Of a stretch of 7,765 nucleotides of DNA, positions 1 to 7,700 are shown one piece after another (position 1 is the stretch's first letter; every line of letters starts with the position of its first letter). Origin of the DNA: DATBLE01 sp046734415 (lineage in GTDB: Bacteria; Actinomycetota; Thermoleophilia; Gaiellales; Gaiellaceae); NCBI GenBank assembly GCA_046734415.1, contig JBKPRD010000311.1:1-7765 (forward strand), read 5' to 3'. A program made the translations under genes and the position numbers. The notes under the pieces are model-generated. The model searched no databases, had not been told where the DNA came from, and saw nothing but the letters and a program-made list of their open reading frames with translations.

Positions 1-277
1 GAGCACGACAAGCAGCGGGATCGACCTCCCTGGCTTGTCGATGTCCATCGGATAAGCGTGCGCTCGCGCCGGCCCATGTCGGTTGCGGCAGCGCCGGCGT
101 GGAGTGCCAGCGCACAGCCGCTCGCTCGAACTTCGCGGGCTACGGCCTCCGCGTAAGCGCCCAGATCGTGGTTTTTAAGAAGGCCAGTTAGGCCCACTTG
201 TCCGGGGCTAGCGTTTCGTGGTTACGCGCCCGGAGTCGAGCAGGCGGTTCCTTTCGCGAGGCGGGAGCAGTGCATGT

Positions 278-289
278 TGTGTCGACACA
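278..289. repeat. 12-bp perfect palindrome
   Basis: TGTGTCGACACA is its own reverse complement. It lies in the region without a convincing gene, so coding constraint does not explain it. It has the size and symmetry of a dimeric regulator's operator, but there is no clear promoter beside it. In GC-rich DNA a chance origin is possible. Confidence 0.4.
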
Positions 290-359
290 TGGCTCGTCTG
301 CCAGCAAGGGTGGTCCGAGCCGTTGACGATGGCGGCGAGAAACCGACCGAGAATTGTGC

Positions 360-422
360 GCGCCGGCGGGTTATGGCGGCGCACCCGCTGCGAGGGGACA
401 GCGGGCGTCCCAATTGGGTGCG
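360..422. repeat. Cluster of nested GC-rich inverted repeats (possible structured RNA or terminator)
   Basis: Three inverted repeats are packed together. GCGCCG (360-365) pairs with CGGCGC (377-382). CCCGCTG (384-390) pairs with CAGCGGG (399-405) around an 8-nt loop. CGCACCC (380-386) pairs with GGGTGCG (416-422), enclosing or competing with the second hairpin. CCCAATTGGG (409-418) is also a perfect 10-bp palindrome. The cluster begins about 65 bases beyond the stop of the minus-strand gene at 488-910, so the 7-bp hairpin could help end that transcript. No T-run follows on either strand, so it is not a classical intrinsic terminator. Confidence 0.3.
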
Positions 423-487
423 AGGCGTTCTTGGTTCCGTGCACCCGGTAGCTCGTCCTACTCATGGCATAGCCGTGCGGAGCAGGA

Positions 488-910
488 TCACCTCGAGGAC
501 GCGGCTGGGTTCGACCCAGCGACCTGCCACACCCGCCGTGATGCTTCGCGTGCATGCGCGCCGACCTTACGTCCAGCAATCGCCGCGCCCGCACAGAGAA
601 ACTGGATGCCGAGGATCGCCCCGCCGATCGCGGCATCGCCCCAGAGCCCGAGCACGAGCATGCCCGCGAGCACACCTCCGGCGATCGCGGCATCGCTCCA
701 GAAATAGGACTTGCCGGAACCGTTCGGCTGCACCCGATTCGGCTCCAGGTGCTGTGCGGCGGTCACCGAGCGCAGCTCCGTCGCCGGCCCGCCGCGCGTG
801 ACGGGCCGGCTGTTGGCGGCCCCAGCCTGGACGGTCGGTGCTGCGAGCAATGCGACCACAACCGCGGCAGTCAGGCACTTCAGCTCGAGAGGTCTCCAAC
901 TGCGGTTCAT
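488..910 (-). CDS. Small secreted or membrane-anchored hypothetical protein (140 aa)
   Basis: I do not recognise a function. The start is ATG at 908-910, because AAAGGAG sits 7 bases upstream. A longer in-frame reading to 1006 would run through the control region and is unlikely. The product begins with a Sec-type signal: Arg3, Arg6 and Lys11, then a hydrophobic core at residues 12-25 and a likely cleavage site after VQA (27-29) or a few residues later. A polar stretch (about 33-70) follows. Residues 71-113 are hydrophobic and Gly/Ala-rich and contain two copies of a WxDAAI motif (W71 and W90), then RK and a basic tail. Two WxDAAI segments separated by 19 residues match an in-frame DNA duplication. 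Signal peptide plus a WxDAAI-type segment is, from memory, common in short Thermoleophilia proteins. The last residues (VAGSNPAA) overlap a tRNA-arm-like hairpin, so the true family C-terminus may be shorter. It is transcribed divergently from the SARP-type regulator at 1045 and may share its control region. Confidence 0.72.
   Translation of the reverse strand: MNRSWRPLELKCLTAAVVVALLAAPTVQAGAANSRPVTRGGPATELRSVTAAQHLEPNRVQPNGSGKSYFWSDAAIAGGVLAGMLVLGLWGDAAIGGAILGIQFLCAGAAIAGRKVGAHAREASRRVWQVAGSNPAASSR
504..520. repeat. T-arm-like hairpin near the 3' end of the small membrane protein gene
   Basis: GCTGG (504-508) and CCAGC (516-520) form a perfect 5-bp stem around a 7-base loop, and the inner G-C pair extends it to six. 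On the minus strand the loop reads GTCGAAC, one base from the tRNA T-loop consensus, and it is preceded by AGGTC, which resembles a tRNA variable loop. The rest of a tRNA cannot be built here. It may be a chance hairpin, a terminator stem, or a decayed tRNA 3' end. Confidence 0.3.
625..702 (-). repeat. In-frame direct repeat inside the small membrane protein gene
   Basis: Positions 625-645 and 682-702 match at 20 of 21 bases. They lie exactly 57 bases apart, which is 19 codons, so the reading frame is kept. Each copy encodes WxDAAI followed by a Gly/Ala-rich hydrophobic run. This indicates a tandem duplication of a membrane-segment module within the gene. The sequence between the copies has diverged, so the event is not recent or has been selected. 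Confidence 0.8.
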
Positions 911-917
911 CTCGATG

Positions 918-924
918 CTCCTTT
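918..924 (-). promoter_or_regulatory. Strong Shine-Dalgarno of the small membrane protein gene
   Basis: Read on the minus strand, AAAGGAG lies 7 bases before the ATG at 908-910. It is the clearest ribosome-binding site in the window and fixes the start of the 140-residue protein. Confidence 0.75.
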
Positions 925-963
925 CTCGACCGGGACGGTTGCGACGGAGGATCGGATCTGCCG

Positions 964-1004
964 GTCGAGCGGTAGTCGAGGCCGAGACGAGGCCGAGTCG
1001 AGAC
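964..1004 (+). promoter_or_regulatory. Putative SARP operator: four direct repeats at 11-bp period
   Basis: Heptamers begin at 965 (TCGAGCG), 976 (TCGAGGC), 987 (ACGAGGC) and 998 (TCGAGAC), each preceded by G, with an exact 11-bp step. The two middle 11-base units (975-985 and 986-996) match at 10 of 11 bases. Characterised SARPs such as ActII-ORF4 and DnrI bind TCGAG-containing heptamers spaced by 11 or 22 bp, on one face of the helix near the -35 region. The array ends right where a -35-like box begins (1005) and is oriented toward the BTAD regulator gene. It also lies about 55 bp upstream of the divergent gene at 910. The likely ligand is the regulator encoded at 1045 (autoregulation) or another SARP of the cell. 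Which protein binds is inference. Confidence 0.6.
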
Positions 1005-1034
1005 ATGACGTACCGGGAGGCGAGGTGCTAGGTT
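1005..1034 (+). promoter_or_regulatory. Candidate promoter of the AfsR-like regulator
   Basis: ATGACG (1005-1010) resembles a -35 box and TAGGTT (1029-1034) fits the actinobacterial -10 pattern TANNNT, with an 18-bp spacer. Transcription would start near 1041, only about four bases before the TTG at 1045, so the mRNA would be essentially leaderless. That fits the absence of a Shine-Dalgarno at a usable distance. The four 11-bp repeats abut the -35 box, as expected for an activator-dependent promoter. Confidence 0.42.
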
Positions 1035-1044
1035 CGGCTCGAGC

Positions 1045-4000
1045 TTGGAGCGGACCGCAATCGAGTTCCGGGTGCTCGGACCGCTGGAGGTCTCGAGGGG
1101 AGGTCGTCCGCTCTCGATCGCCGGGAAGCCGGCCGCGCTGCTCGCCCTGCTGCTGGTGCACGCGAACGAGGTCGTCTCGACGGATCGCCTGATCGACGGC
1201 CTGTGGGGCGATACGCCGCCGAAGAGCGCTGCCAAGCTGGTCCAGGGCTACGTCTCACAACTGCGCCGATCGCTCACCGCAGGAAGCGATGAAGACGGCG
1301 GCGACGGAGGTCTCGTTCTGACGCGGCCGTCCGGGTACATCCTGCGCCTTGCCGAGGGGCAACTCGACGCCGAGCGCTTCCGAACCCTGCTCGATCAGGC
1401 ACGAACGGCGCTCGCCGAAGGCGGCGCGGACGTTGCCGCCCAGATTCTTGGTGAGGCCCTCGACCTCTGGCGGGGGCCGCCACTTGCCGATTTCGCCTAC
1501 GAGCCGTTTGCCCAGGAGGAGATCGCACAGCTCGAAGAGCTGCGCCTGATCGGGCTCGAAGAACGAGTCGAAGCCGCGCTGGCCCTCGGTCGCCACGCTG
1601 AGCTCGTCGGCGAGTTGGAAGCCCTGGTCGGCCACCACCCGCTGCGCGAGCGCCTACGCGCGCAGCTGATGCTGGCCCTCTACCGGTGCGACCGCCAATC
1701 CGAGGCCTTGCTGGCCTACCAGCAGGCGCGCCGGCTGCTGGTCGAGGAACTCGGGCTCGAGCCGAGCCGCAGGCTCCGCGCCCTCGAGCAGGCGATTCTC
1801 CGGCAGGACCGTTCGCTCGACCTCGCCCGGCCGTCTCGACGTGGGCCGCCGGCGGCCTACGTCGACCAACAAGCTTCCGGGAGTCGACCCGGCAGCGTCT
1901 TTGTCGGGCGCGAGGGGGAGCTTGCAGCGCTGCGGGTGGCCCTCGATGACGCGCTGGCCGGGCGGGGGCGGCTCTTGGTCATCGGCGGAGAGCCGGGAAT
2001 CGGCAAGAGTCGTCTTGCCGAGGAGTTGGCGCGGACGGCAACCGGGAGCGGGGCGGAGGTGCTCTGGGGCCGGTGCTGGGAAGCCGGTGGCGCCCCGCCG
2101 TACTGGCCCTGGGTGCAGGCGATCCGCTCCTACGCGCGCGAGGCCGATCCCGAGCGGCTCCGCAGAGAGATGGGTGCAGACGCTGCGGAGATCGCGGATG
2201 TCGTCCCGGAGGTGCGCGAGCAGGTCCCCGATCTGCCGCCCTCACCGGCAATCGATGACCCGCAGGCGGCCCGCTTCCGCCTCTTCGACTCGATCGCTGG
2301 TTTGCTGAAGCGCGCAGCTCGCACGCAGCCGCTCGTTCTGGTGCTCGACGACCTGCACTGGGCCGACGAGGGGTCGCTGCGGCTCCTCGAGTTCGTCGGG
2401 CGCGAGCTGACGGAGGCGCATCTGCTGCTGATCGGCACCTACCGGGACGTGGAGCTCTCACGCCGGCACCCACTCTCGCAGACGCTGGCAGAGCTGACCC
2501 GCGAGCGGCTCTTCGAGCGTATCGTCCTGCGTGGGCTGAGCCGTGAGGACGTGGCCGAGTTCATCGAGGCGACGTGCGGAACCTCCCCGCCGACGGAGCT
2601 CATCGGCGCAGTCCATTCGCAGACCGAGGGCAACCCCCTCTTTGTCACCGAGGTCGTCCGGCTGCTCACTCAGGAGGGGGAGCTGACGCCGGAACGGCTC
2701 CGGGGAAGCGAGGTCTGGAGCATTCGCATCCCCGAGGGTGTACGGGAGGTGATCGGGAGGCGCCTCGACCGTCTCTCCGATCGGTGCAACGAAGCGCTTG
2801 CCGTCGCTTCCGTGATCGGACGGGAGTTCGGCCTCGACCAGCTGGAGAAGCTCCTCGACTACTCGGAGGACCAGCTCCTGCAGCTGCTCGAGGAGGCGCT
2901 CTCGGCCCGGGTGATCGAGGAGGTGCCCGGAGCAATCGACCGCTACCAGTTCACCCACACGCTGATCCAGGAGACCCTCGCCGACGAGCTCTCGCTCACA
3001 CGGAGGGTACGCCTCCATTCACGGATCGCCGAGGCGCTCGAGGCGCTCTACGGGGAGCATGCCGACGAGCACGCCGCCGAACTGGCGCACCACTTCGCAC
3101 AGGCCCAGACGCTGCTCGGGCCGGACAAGCTCGTCCGCTACTCGCTGGCCGCCGGGGAGGCGGCTCTCGCCGCCTCTGCGCACGAGCAGGCACTCGCTCA
3201 TTTCGAGCGCGCGCTCGCCGCAAAAGACGACGCCGAGATCGACGACGAGACCGCCGCGCTGTACTTCGGGCGGGGACGAGCGCAGTTGGCGGTCCTGCCG
3301 AGATACGAACTCGAGCCGGCGTCGAACAGCCTGCGTCGTGCCTTCGACTACTACGCACAGGTCGGTGACATGGGTCGGGCGGTCAGCGTGGCGGCCGGCC
3401 CGATGCCCCTCTCGCTCGGATTGGGAGACACCGATTTCCCCGAGCTGATCGCTCGCGCCTTGAAGGTCGTCCCCCAAGACTCTCACGAAGCGGGGCAGCT
3501 GCTCGCCCAACACGGCTGGTACACCGGAATCGTCGAAGCTGATCACGGCGAGGCCCAGCGGGCGTTCGAGCATGCGCTGTCGATCGCGCGGACGCGGGGA
3601 GACCCGGCGCTCGAGCGGAGGACGCTCGCGAATGCCGCCTGGGTCGACGTGTGGCACTTCCGTCGAGAGGAATGCCTCGAGAGGGGACTGAGGGCGATCG
3701 AGCTCGCCAGCCAGGCCGGCGACGACCAGACTGAGATCAACGCTCGCCGGTCGATCGTCTGGGCGTTGATGGCAACAGGTGAGCGGGAGCAGGTTCGCGC
3801 CCACACCGCGGCGGGCTTTGCGGTCGCGGAGAGACTTCGCGACGCCTGGTCGATTGCCTCGGCGGGGTTCGACAACGCGCGGCTGGCCGTCTACGAGGGC
3901 GATTGGGAAACGGCCCGCCACATGAGCGACATCGGCGCGATGGCCGAGCCGCGCGGTCCCCGGGCGCTCGCGATGCGGGCCCAGCTCGAGTACGAGCTCG

Positions 4001-4611
4001 GGAACTTCGACGCCGGCGCGACGTACATCGCTCGACTGCACGAGGCGGCCGTGGGCGCTCCGCCCGGCCCGATCGCAGAGCACGTGTTCATGGTCGGCAC
4101 GACGGCTCTCGCGAAGCGAATCGAGGGTAGCGAGGAGCACCTCGCCGCGACCGTTACGTCGGCCGAGGCGATTCTCTCACTCCCGCGCCTGGCGCCTGCC
4201 TTGGCCATGATCGCGCGAAGCGCAAGGGCGCTCATCGCCGTGCAGCGAAGCGAAGCCGAAGTGGCCGAGACGCACTACCGATTCATCGAGCCGCACAAGC
4301 GCACCGCCTCTTTCATCATCCCGTTGACGTTCGATCGCCTGCTCGCGCTGCTAGCCGTCACGTTCGGGCAGATCGAGACAGCGCTGAGCCACTACGAAGA
4401 CGGGCTGGCGTTCTGTGAGCGCGCAGGCTATCGACCCGAGTACGCCTGGACGGCGTGCGACTACGCGGAGGCGCTTCTCGTCCGCGACCGTCCTGGCGAC
4501 CGGGAGCGAGCAGCCGTCCTGCGGCAAGCAGCGCTCAGACTCGCGGGCGAGCTCGGGATGCGCCCCGTGATCGAGAGAATCCTCGCTTGCCAGAAGGCTC
4601 CGGCAAGCTAG
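1045..4611 (+). CDS. AfsR-like SARP/BTAD regulator with AAA ATPase and TPR-like C-terminus (1188 aa)
   Basis: This is a large cytoplasmic transcription regulator. Residues about 7-100 form an OmpR-type winged helix (Trans_reg_C), with the LIDGLWGD turn at 49-56 and the recognition helix around 61-77. Residues about 107-253 are the BTAD helical domain, with LWRG, QLMLALYR and LRALEQAIL signatures. An AAA_16/NB-ARC-like ATPase follows: FVGRE at 286-290, Walker A GEPGIGKS at 315-322, Walker B LVLVLDD ending at D435-D436, then HWAD, and a sensor-like GTYRD at 464-468. A helical segment with FTHTLIQETL at 636-645 leads into TPR-like repeats from about 690 to 1180. There is no LuxR-type HTH at the C-terminus, so DNA binding rests on the N-terminus. 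TTG at 1045 is the only start codon between the upstream in-frame stop (1006-1008) and the first strand of the winged helix. It is longer than AfsR (about 990 aa). The ATPase and TPRs probably gate activity on signal or partner binding. Target genes are unknown; the repeats at 965-1004 are candidates. Confidence 0.95.
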   Translation: MERTAIEFRVLGPLEVSRGGRPLSIAGKPAALLALLLVHANEVVSTDRLIDGLWGDTPPKSAAKLVQGYVSQLRRSLTAGSDEDGGDGGLVLTRPSGYILRLAEGQLDAERFRTLLDQARTALAEGGADVAAQILGEALDLWRGPPLADFAYEPFAQEEIAQLEELRLIGLEERVEAALALGRHAELVGELEALVGHHPLRERLRAQLMLALYRCDRQSEALLAYQQARRLLVEELGLEPSRRLRALEQAILRQDRSLDLARPSRRGPPAAYVDQQASGSRPGSVFVGREGELAALRVALDDALAGRGRLLVIGGEPGIGKSRLAEELARTATGSGAEVLWGRCWEAGGAPPYWPWVQAIRSYAREADPERLRREMGADAAEIADVVPEVREQVPDLPPSPAIDDPQAARFRLFDSIAGLLKRAARTQPLVLVLDDLHWADEGSLRLLEFVGRELTEAHLLLIGTYRDVELSRRHPLSQTLAELTRERLFERIVLRGLSREDVAEFIEATCGTSPPTELIGAVHSQTEGNPLFVTEVVRLLTQEGELTPERLRGSEVWSIRIPEGVREVIGRRLDRLSDRCNEALAVASVIGREFGLDQLEKLLDYSEDQLLQLLEEALSARVIEEVPGAIDRYQFTHTLIQETLADELSLTRRVRLHSRIAEALEALYGEHADEHAAELAHHFAQAQTLLGPDKLVRYSLAAGEAALAASAHEQALAHFERALAAKDDAEIDDETAALYFGRGRAQLAVLPRYELEPASNSLRRAFDYYAQVGDMGRAVSVAAGPMPLSLGLGDTDFPELIARALKVVPQDSHEAGQLLAQHGWYTGIVEADHGEAQRAFEHALSIARTRGDPALERRTLANAAWVDVWHFRREECLERGLRAIELASQAGDDQTEINARRSIVWALMATGEREQVRAHTAAGFAVAERLRDAWSIASAGFDNARLAVYEGDWETARHMSDIGAMAEPRGPRALAMRAQLEYELGNFDAGATYIARLHEAAVGAPPGPIAEHVFMVGTTALAKRIEGSEEHLAATVTSAEAILSLPRLAPALAMIARSARALIAVQRSEAEVAETHYRFIEPHKRTASFIIPLTFDRLLALLAVTFGQIETALSHYEDGLAFCERAGYRPEYAWTACDYAEALLVRDRPGDRERAAVLRQAALRLAGELGMRPVIERILACQKAPAS

Positions 4612-4698
4612 GGCGTGTCGCGTGGCTGCCTGGGTAGACCGACGGACCCGGCCCTAGCTCCTTCCAAGCCAAGGAGGAGGACAACGAGGGAGTCGGGG
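4612..4698. terminator. Convergent intergenic spacer with a weak hairpin
   Basis: Only 87 bases separate the stops of two convergent genes. CTCCTT (4658-4663) pairs with AAGGAG (4671-4676) around a 7-base loop. No T-run follows on either strand, so any terminator role, possibly in both directions, is tentative. I see no gene here. Confidence 0.3.
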
Positions 4699-4713
4699 TC
4701 AGGTGTGTCTGAC
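4698..4713. repeat. Short inverted repeat spanning the stop codon of the fusion gene
   Basis: GTCAG (4698-4702) and CTGAC (4709-4713) flank a 6-base centre and include the TGA stop (4699-4701) of the minus-strand gene. On the minus strand it reads GTCAGACACACCTGACCCC. It resembles, from memory, dispersed GTCAGACACC-type palindromes found at gene ends in some bacterial genomes. This single copy cannot show whether it is repetitive. Confidence 0.3.
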
Positions 4714-7700
4714 GCAGAGGGCGGCGAGGTCGATTCCGTGGACGGGTTGGTTGAGCTGGCAGCCGATGCGGGAGGAGAAGAAGTCCTGTCCGATCGCGTT
4801 GGCGAAATTGATCCACGGCACGAGGTCTCGCGTGAGGGCCAGGTCGATCCTGGCGTAGGCCTGGGCGCGGCGAATGCCGGAGAGGCGTGAGGCCGCGCGG
4901 ATCATTCGGCTGAGCCTGGGGTCGTAGTAGTGGGTGAGATTGAATGCGTTGTCGATTGCGAATCCGTTGATGAACTCGCCAGGATCGTTGTAGTCGGCGC
5001 CGTAGCCGGCGATAGCGATGTCCCAGGGATCGTTGGGGCGGAAGAGGCGCGAGTAGAACTCGTCGCCGGGCATGCAGTGGACGTGAACGTCGATCCCGAT
5101 CGCGGCGAGGTTGTTCTTGATGATCTGGGCGGCCTTCGGGCTGCCGCCCTCGAGGACGCAGTAGAGCTCGGCGTCGTGGCGGCCGCTGCCGGCGAGCCGT
5201 CGTGCGGCGGCGAGGTCGGGGACGAGCGGGTAGGGGTGGGCGTCGCGGAAGCCTGGTGTGCCGGGCGGTAGGCTCATCTGCGCGGGAGCCGCGGCGGTGG
5301 AGAAGGCGCCGCCGGTCGCCGCGAGCGCGCTGCGGTCGACGGCGTACGCGGCCGCGCGGCGCATGCGCGCGTCGGCGAAGAGGGACCGCTTGGTGTTCAG
5401 GTAGAGCGTGTCGACCTCGAGCCCGCGGCTGGTGAAGTAGCGCTGCCGCCCGCCACGGGCAGCGGCGCTGTGCGCTCCGTAAAGGCGTTCGAGCCGCGCG
5501 CTTTGCCGCGCGGGGATACTGGCGCCGATCGCGTAGTCGAGCTTCGACGCTTCGATCTGCGCGACCGGGTTCGGGGGGCCGACGATGACCTCGATCCGCT
5601 GCAGCAGGTGTGGGCGGTCGCCGTGGTAGTTGGGGTTGCGGAGCAAGACGAAGCCTCGTCCCGGTGTCGCGGAGGCGACGTAATAGGGGCCCGCGGAGGG
5701 ATACGCTCCGGACACGGGCCGCATCGGCATGTCGGTAGGGACGGCGCAGAACAGCGGGGTGGCAAGCCGGGCCGGCAGATCGGGAGCGCGCCCGGTGAGG
5801 TGCAGCGTCAGCCGGTCGCCGTGCGCCTCCACCCCGGCGACGTGGCGGGCCTTGCCGGCGATGTACGCGGCGACGCCGACGAGATCCGGGAGGAACAGCT
5901 GGGCGGTCGGCGGCGGTGGCGAGACACGCGGGCTGAGGCTGCGCTCGATCGTGTGTTTGAAGGTCTGCGCCGTGACCGGCTGGTTCGAGGGTGGAGAGAA
6001 GCGCATGCCGGGCCGGATTCTGAACGTGTAGGTGCGACCGTCCTTGCTGACGGTGGGGAGAGCGCGGGCGGCGTCGGGAACGAGGCGCAGACCTGCTGCA
6101 CCCGGCTGGTCGGGGTGGTTGAGGAGCAGCGCGCACGTTGCGTACTCGAGCGGACTCGCGCCGCCGCTGAACGCGACGCCGGGGTCGAGCGTCTTCACGT
6201 ACGCGGGCACGCTCACGACAGCTGTCCCGCCGGCCGGGTGAGCAGCCGCCGGTGTCTGGACGCTCGCCCAGACCTTGCCCGCGCCGACCACCAGGGACTG
6301 CGGGCTGCCGCCGATCTCGACGGTGGCGGTGATGCGGCTGCTGCGCTCGTCGATCCGGACGAGCTTGCCGTCGCCGCCGCTTGCCACCCAGACGCTGCCG
6401 CCTGCCGTGGCGATCGCCGTCGGCGTGGTACCGACCGGGATCGTCGTGATCACGGCGCCGGTGGCCGGATCGATCGACTTGACCGTCCCGTCCAGCGTGT
6501 TCGCGACCCAGACCGCGTGCCTGCCTGCTGCGATCGCCGATGGGCCTCGCCCGACCGGGATCTGCGTAATCGCTCCCGCGGAATCGACGCGGACGACCAT
6601 GTCCCCCTCGCGGTATGCAAGCCACGTACTCCCGAACCCGCTCGCAGTGGCAGACGGAGCGGCGTTCGGGTCGACCTGCTCGAGCATGCGCCCGCTCCGC
6701 GCGTCGATCCGCGTCAGCAGCCCCGAGCGCGGCGCGACCAGCAAGGTGCCTCCGCGGCCGCTGACCGAGCCGGTGTCGCCCATCACCACGACCGGCAGCC
6801 GACGCGCGCGCGAGACGCTGCCGAAGGTCGGATTGATCCGCTCCAGCGTCAGGAACGGATCGGTCGGCCCGGAGCCAACCGCCCAGACAGCAGTGCCGGC
6901 GACCGCGAGGCTCTGCGGGGCGACGCCGAGCGGGATCGAGGCGACGACCCGCCGCGATCCGGGCGAGATGCGCATGACCGATCGCGAATCCGGAGACGAG
7001 ACCCAGACCGACCCGGCGCCGTAGGCGATCGCCCCCGGCGGCGAGGTGACAGGCACCGAGCCGAGCAGGCGCGCGTCCGCCGCGTCGACCACCGCGACCG
7101 CGTCACCCCGAACGAGCGCGGCCGCGTGCCCGCCATTGCTCGCGGTGACGGCGGCGATCGTCGCCGCCGCGCCGACGAGAACGAGCGCGGCCGCAGCCAC
7201 CAGCCCTGCTCGCCGCCGCCCCGCCGGCGGTGGCGAATCCGCCCGAGAGCCGTCGTCTGCCGCGACCACCTCGCTCATGGCAGGCAGCACGAGCGCCGGG
7301 TCGTGACGTAGGATCGCCTGTTCGAGCGCCCGCAGCTCGGCACCGGGCTCGATCCCGACCTGCTCGACCAGCGTGCGGCGCCCGTCGCGGTAGCGCGCAA
7401 GGGCATCGGCCTGCCGCCCGTCGCGGTAGAGCGCGAGCATCAGCTGACCACGCAGCTGCTCGTCGAGCGGCTCGGCGACGACCGCTCGCTCGAGATCGGG
7501 GATCAGCTGGTGATGGCGCCCCAGCGCGAGCGCCACGTCGACACGTTCGGCCTGAGCCGCACGGCGCTGATCGTCGAGCCGGGCCGCCGCCGCACGCGCA
7601 TCCCCTTCCACCGCGAGATCGCAAAGCACATCACCCCGCCAGAGGGAGAGCGCCTCGTCGAACCCGCGCAGCGCCTGGGAGTGCCGTCCCGCCTCGCACG

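Larger units (their letters stand above)
1..487. other. Left-edge region with no confidently callable gene
   Basis: I see no convincing gene here. Several short frames run in from the left edge. Plus frame 3 is open from 3 to a TAG at 189-191 and ends in residues reading GYGLRVSAQIVVFKKAS with fairly G/C-rich third positions, so it could be the 3' end of a gene lying outside the window. Plus frame 2 is open to a TAA at 53-55. On the minus strand an ATG at 46-48 opens a frame reading MDIDKPGRSIPLLVVL to the edge, but it has no Shine-Dalgarno. These readings overlap and exclude one another, and none can be preferred firmly. The 192-487 stretch has mixed codon character in every frame. It carries a 12-bp palindrome (278-289) and adjacent GC-rich hairpins (360-422). 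It may be the spacer between a plus-strand gene ending near 191 and the minus-strand gene ending at 488. Confidence 0.5.

Noticed and set aside
485..575. Complete tRNA gene on the minus strand
   Set aside because: Only the T-arm and part of an acceptor stem fit. The anticodon loop would lack U33, no D-arm with GG can be formed, and the length is off by about six bases.
208..693. 161-codon minus-strand frame in the left region
   Set aside because: It overlaps the better supported 488-910 gene on the same strand in another frame, starts inside it, and its Ser/Arg-rich translation has no recognisable features.
1005..1031. Eight-codon leader peptide frame (ATG to TAG) before the large regulator
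   Set aside because: It has no Shine-Dalgarno, and if the -10 at 1029-1034 is right it is not transcribed as a leader. The frame is short enough to be chance.
3019..4140. 373-codon minus-strand frame within the AfsR-like gene
   Set aside because: It is antisense to the helical repeat region and has no independent motif or ribosome-binding site.
4535..6625. 696-codon minus-strand frame overlapping the fusion gene
   Set aside because: It is a shifted frame of the same strand with very Arg/Pro-rich translation and no domain signatures. The in-frame fusion protein explains the sequence.
5470..7311. 613-codon plus-strand frame opposite the fusion gene
   Set aside because: It is antisense to clear BTAD, propeller and binding-protein domains. 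Its translation is Arg/Asp-rich with no recognisable motif, a usual by-product of high-G+C coding sequence.
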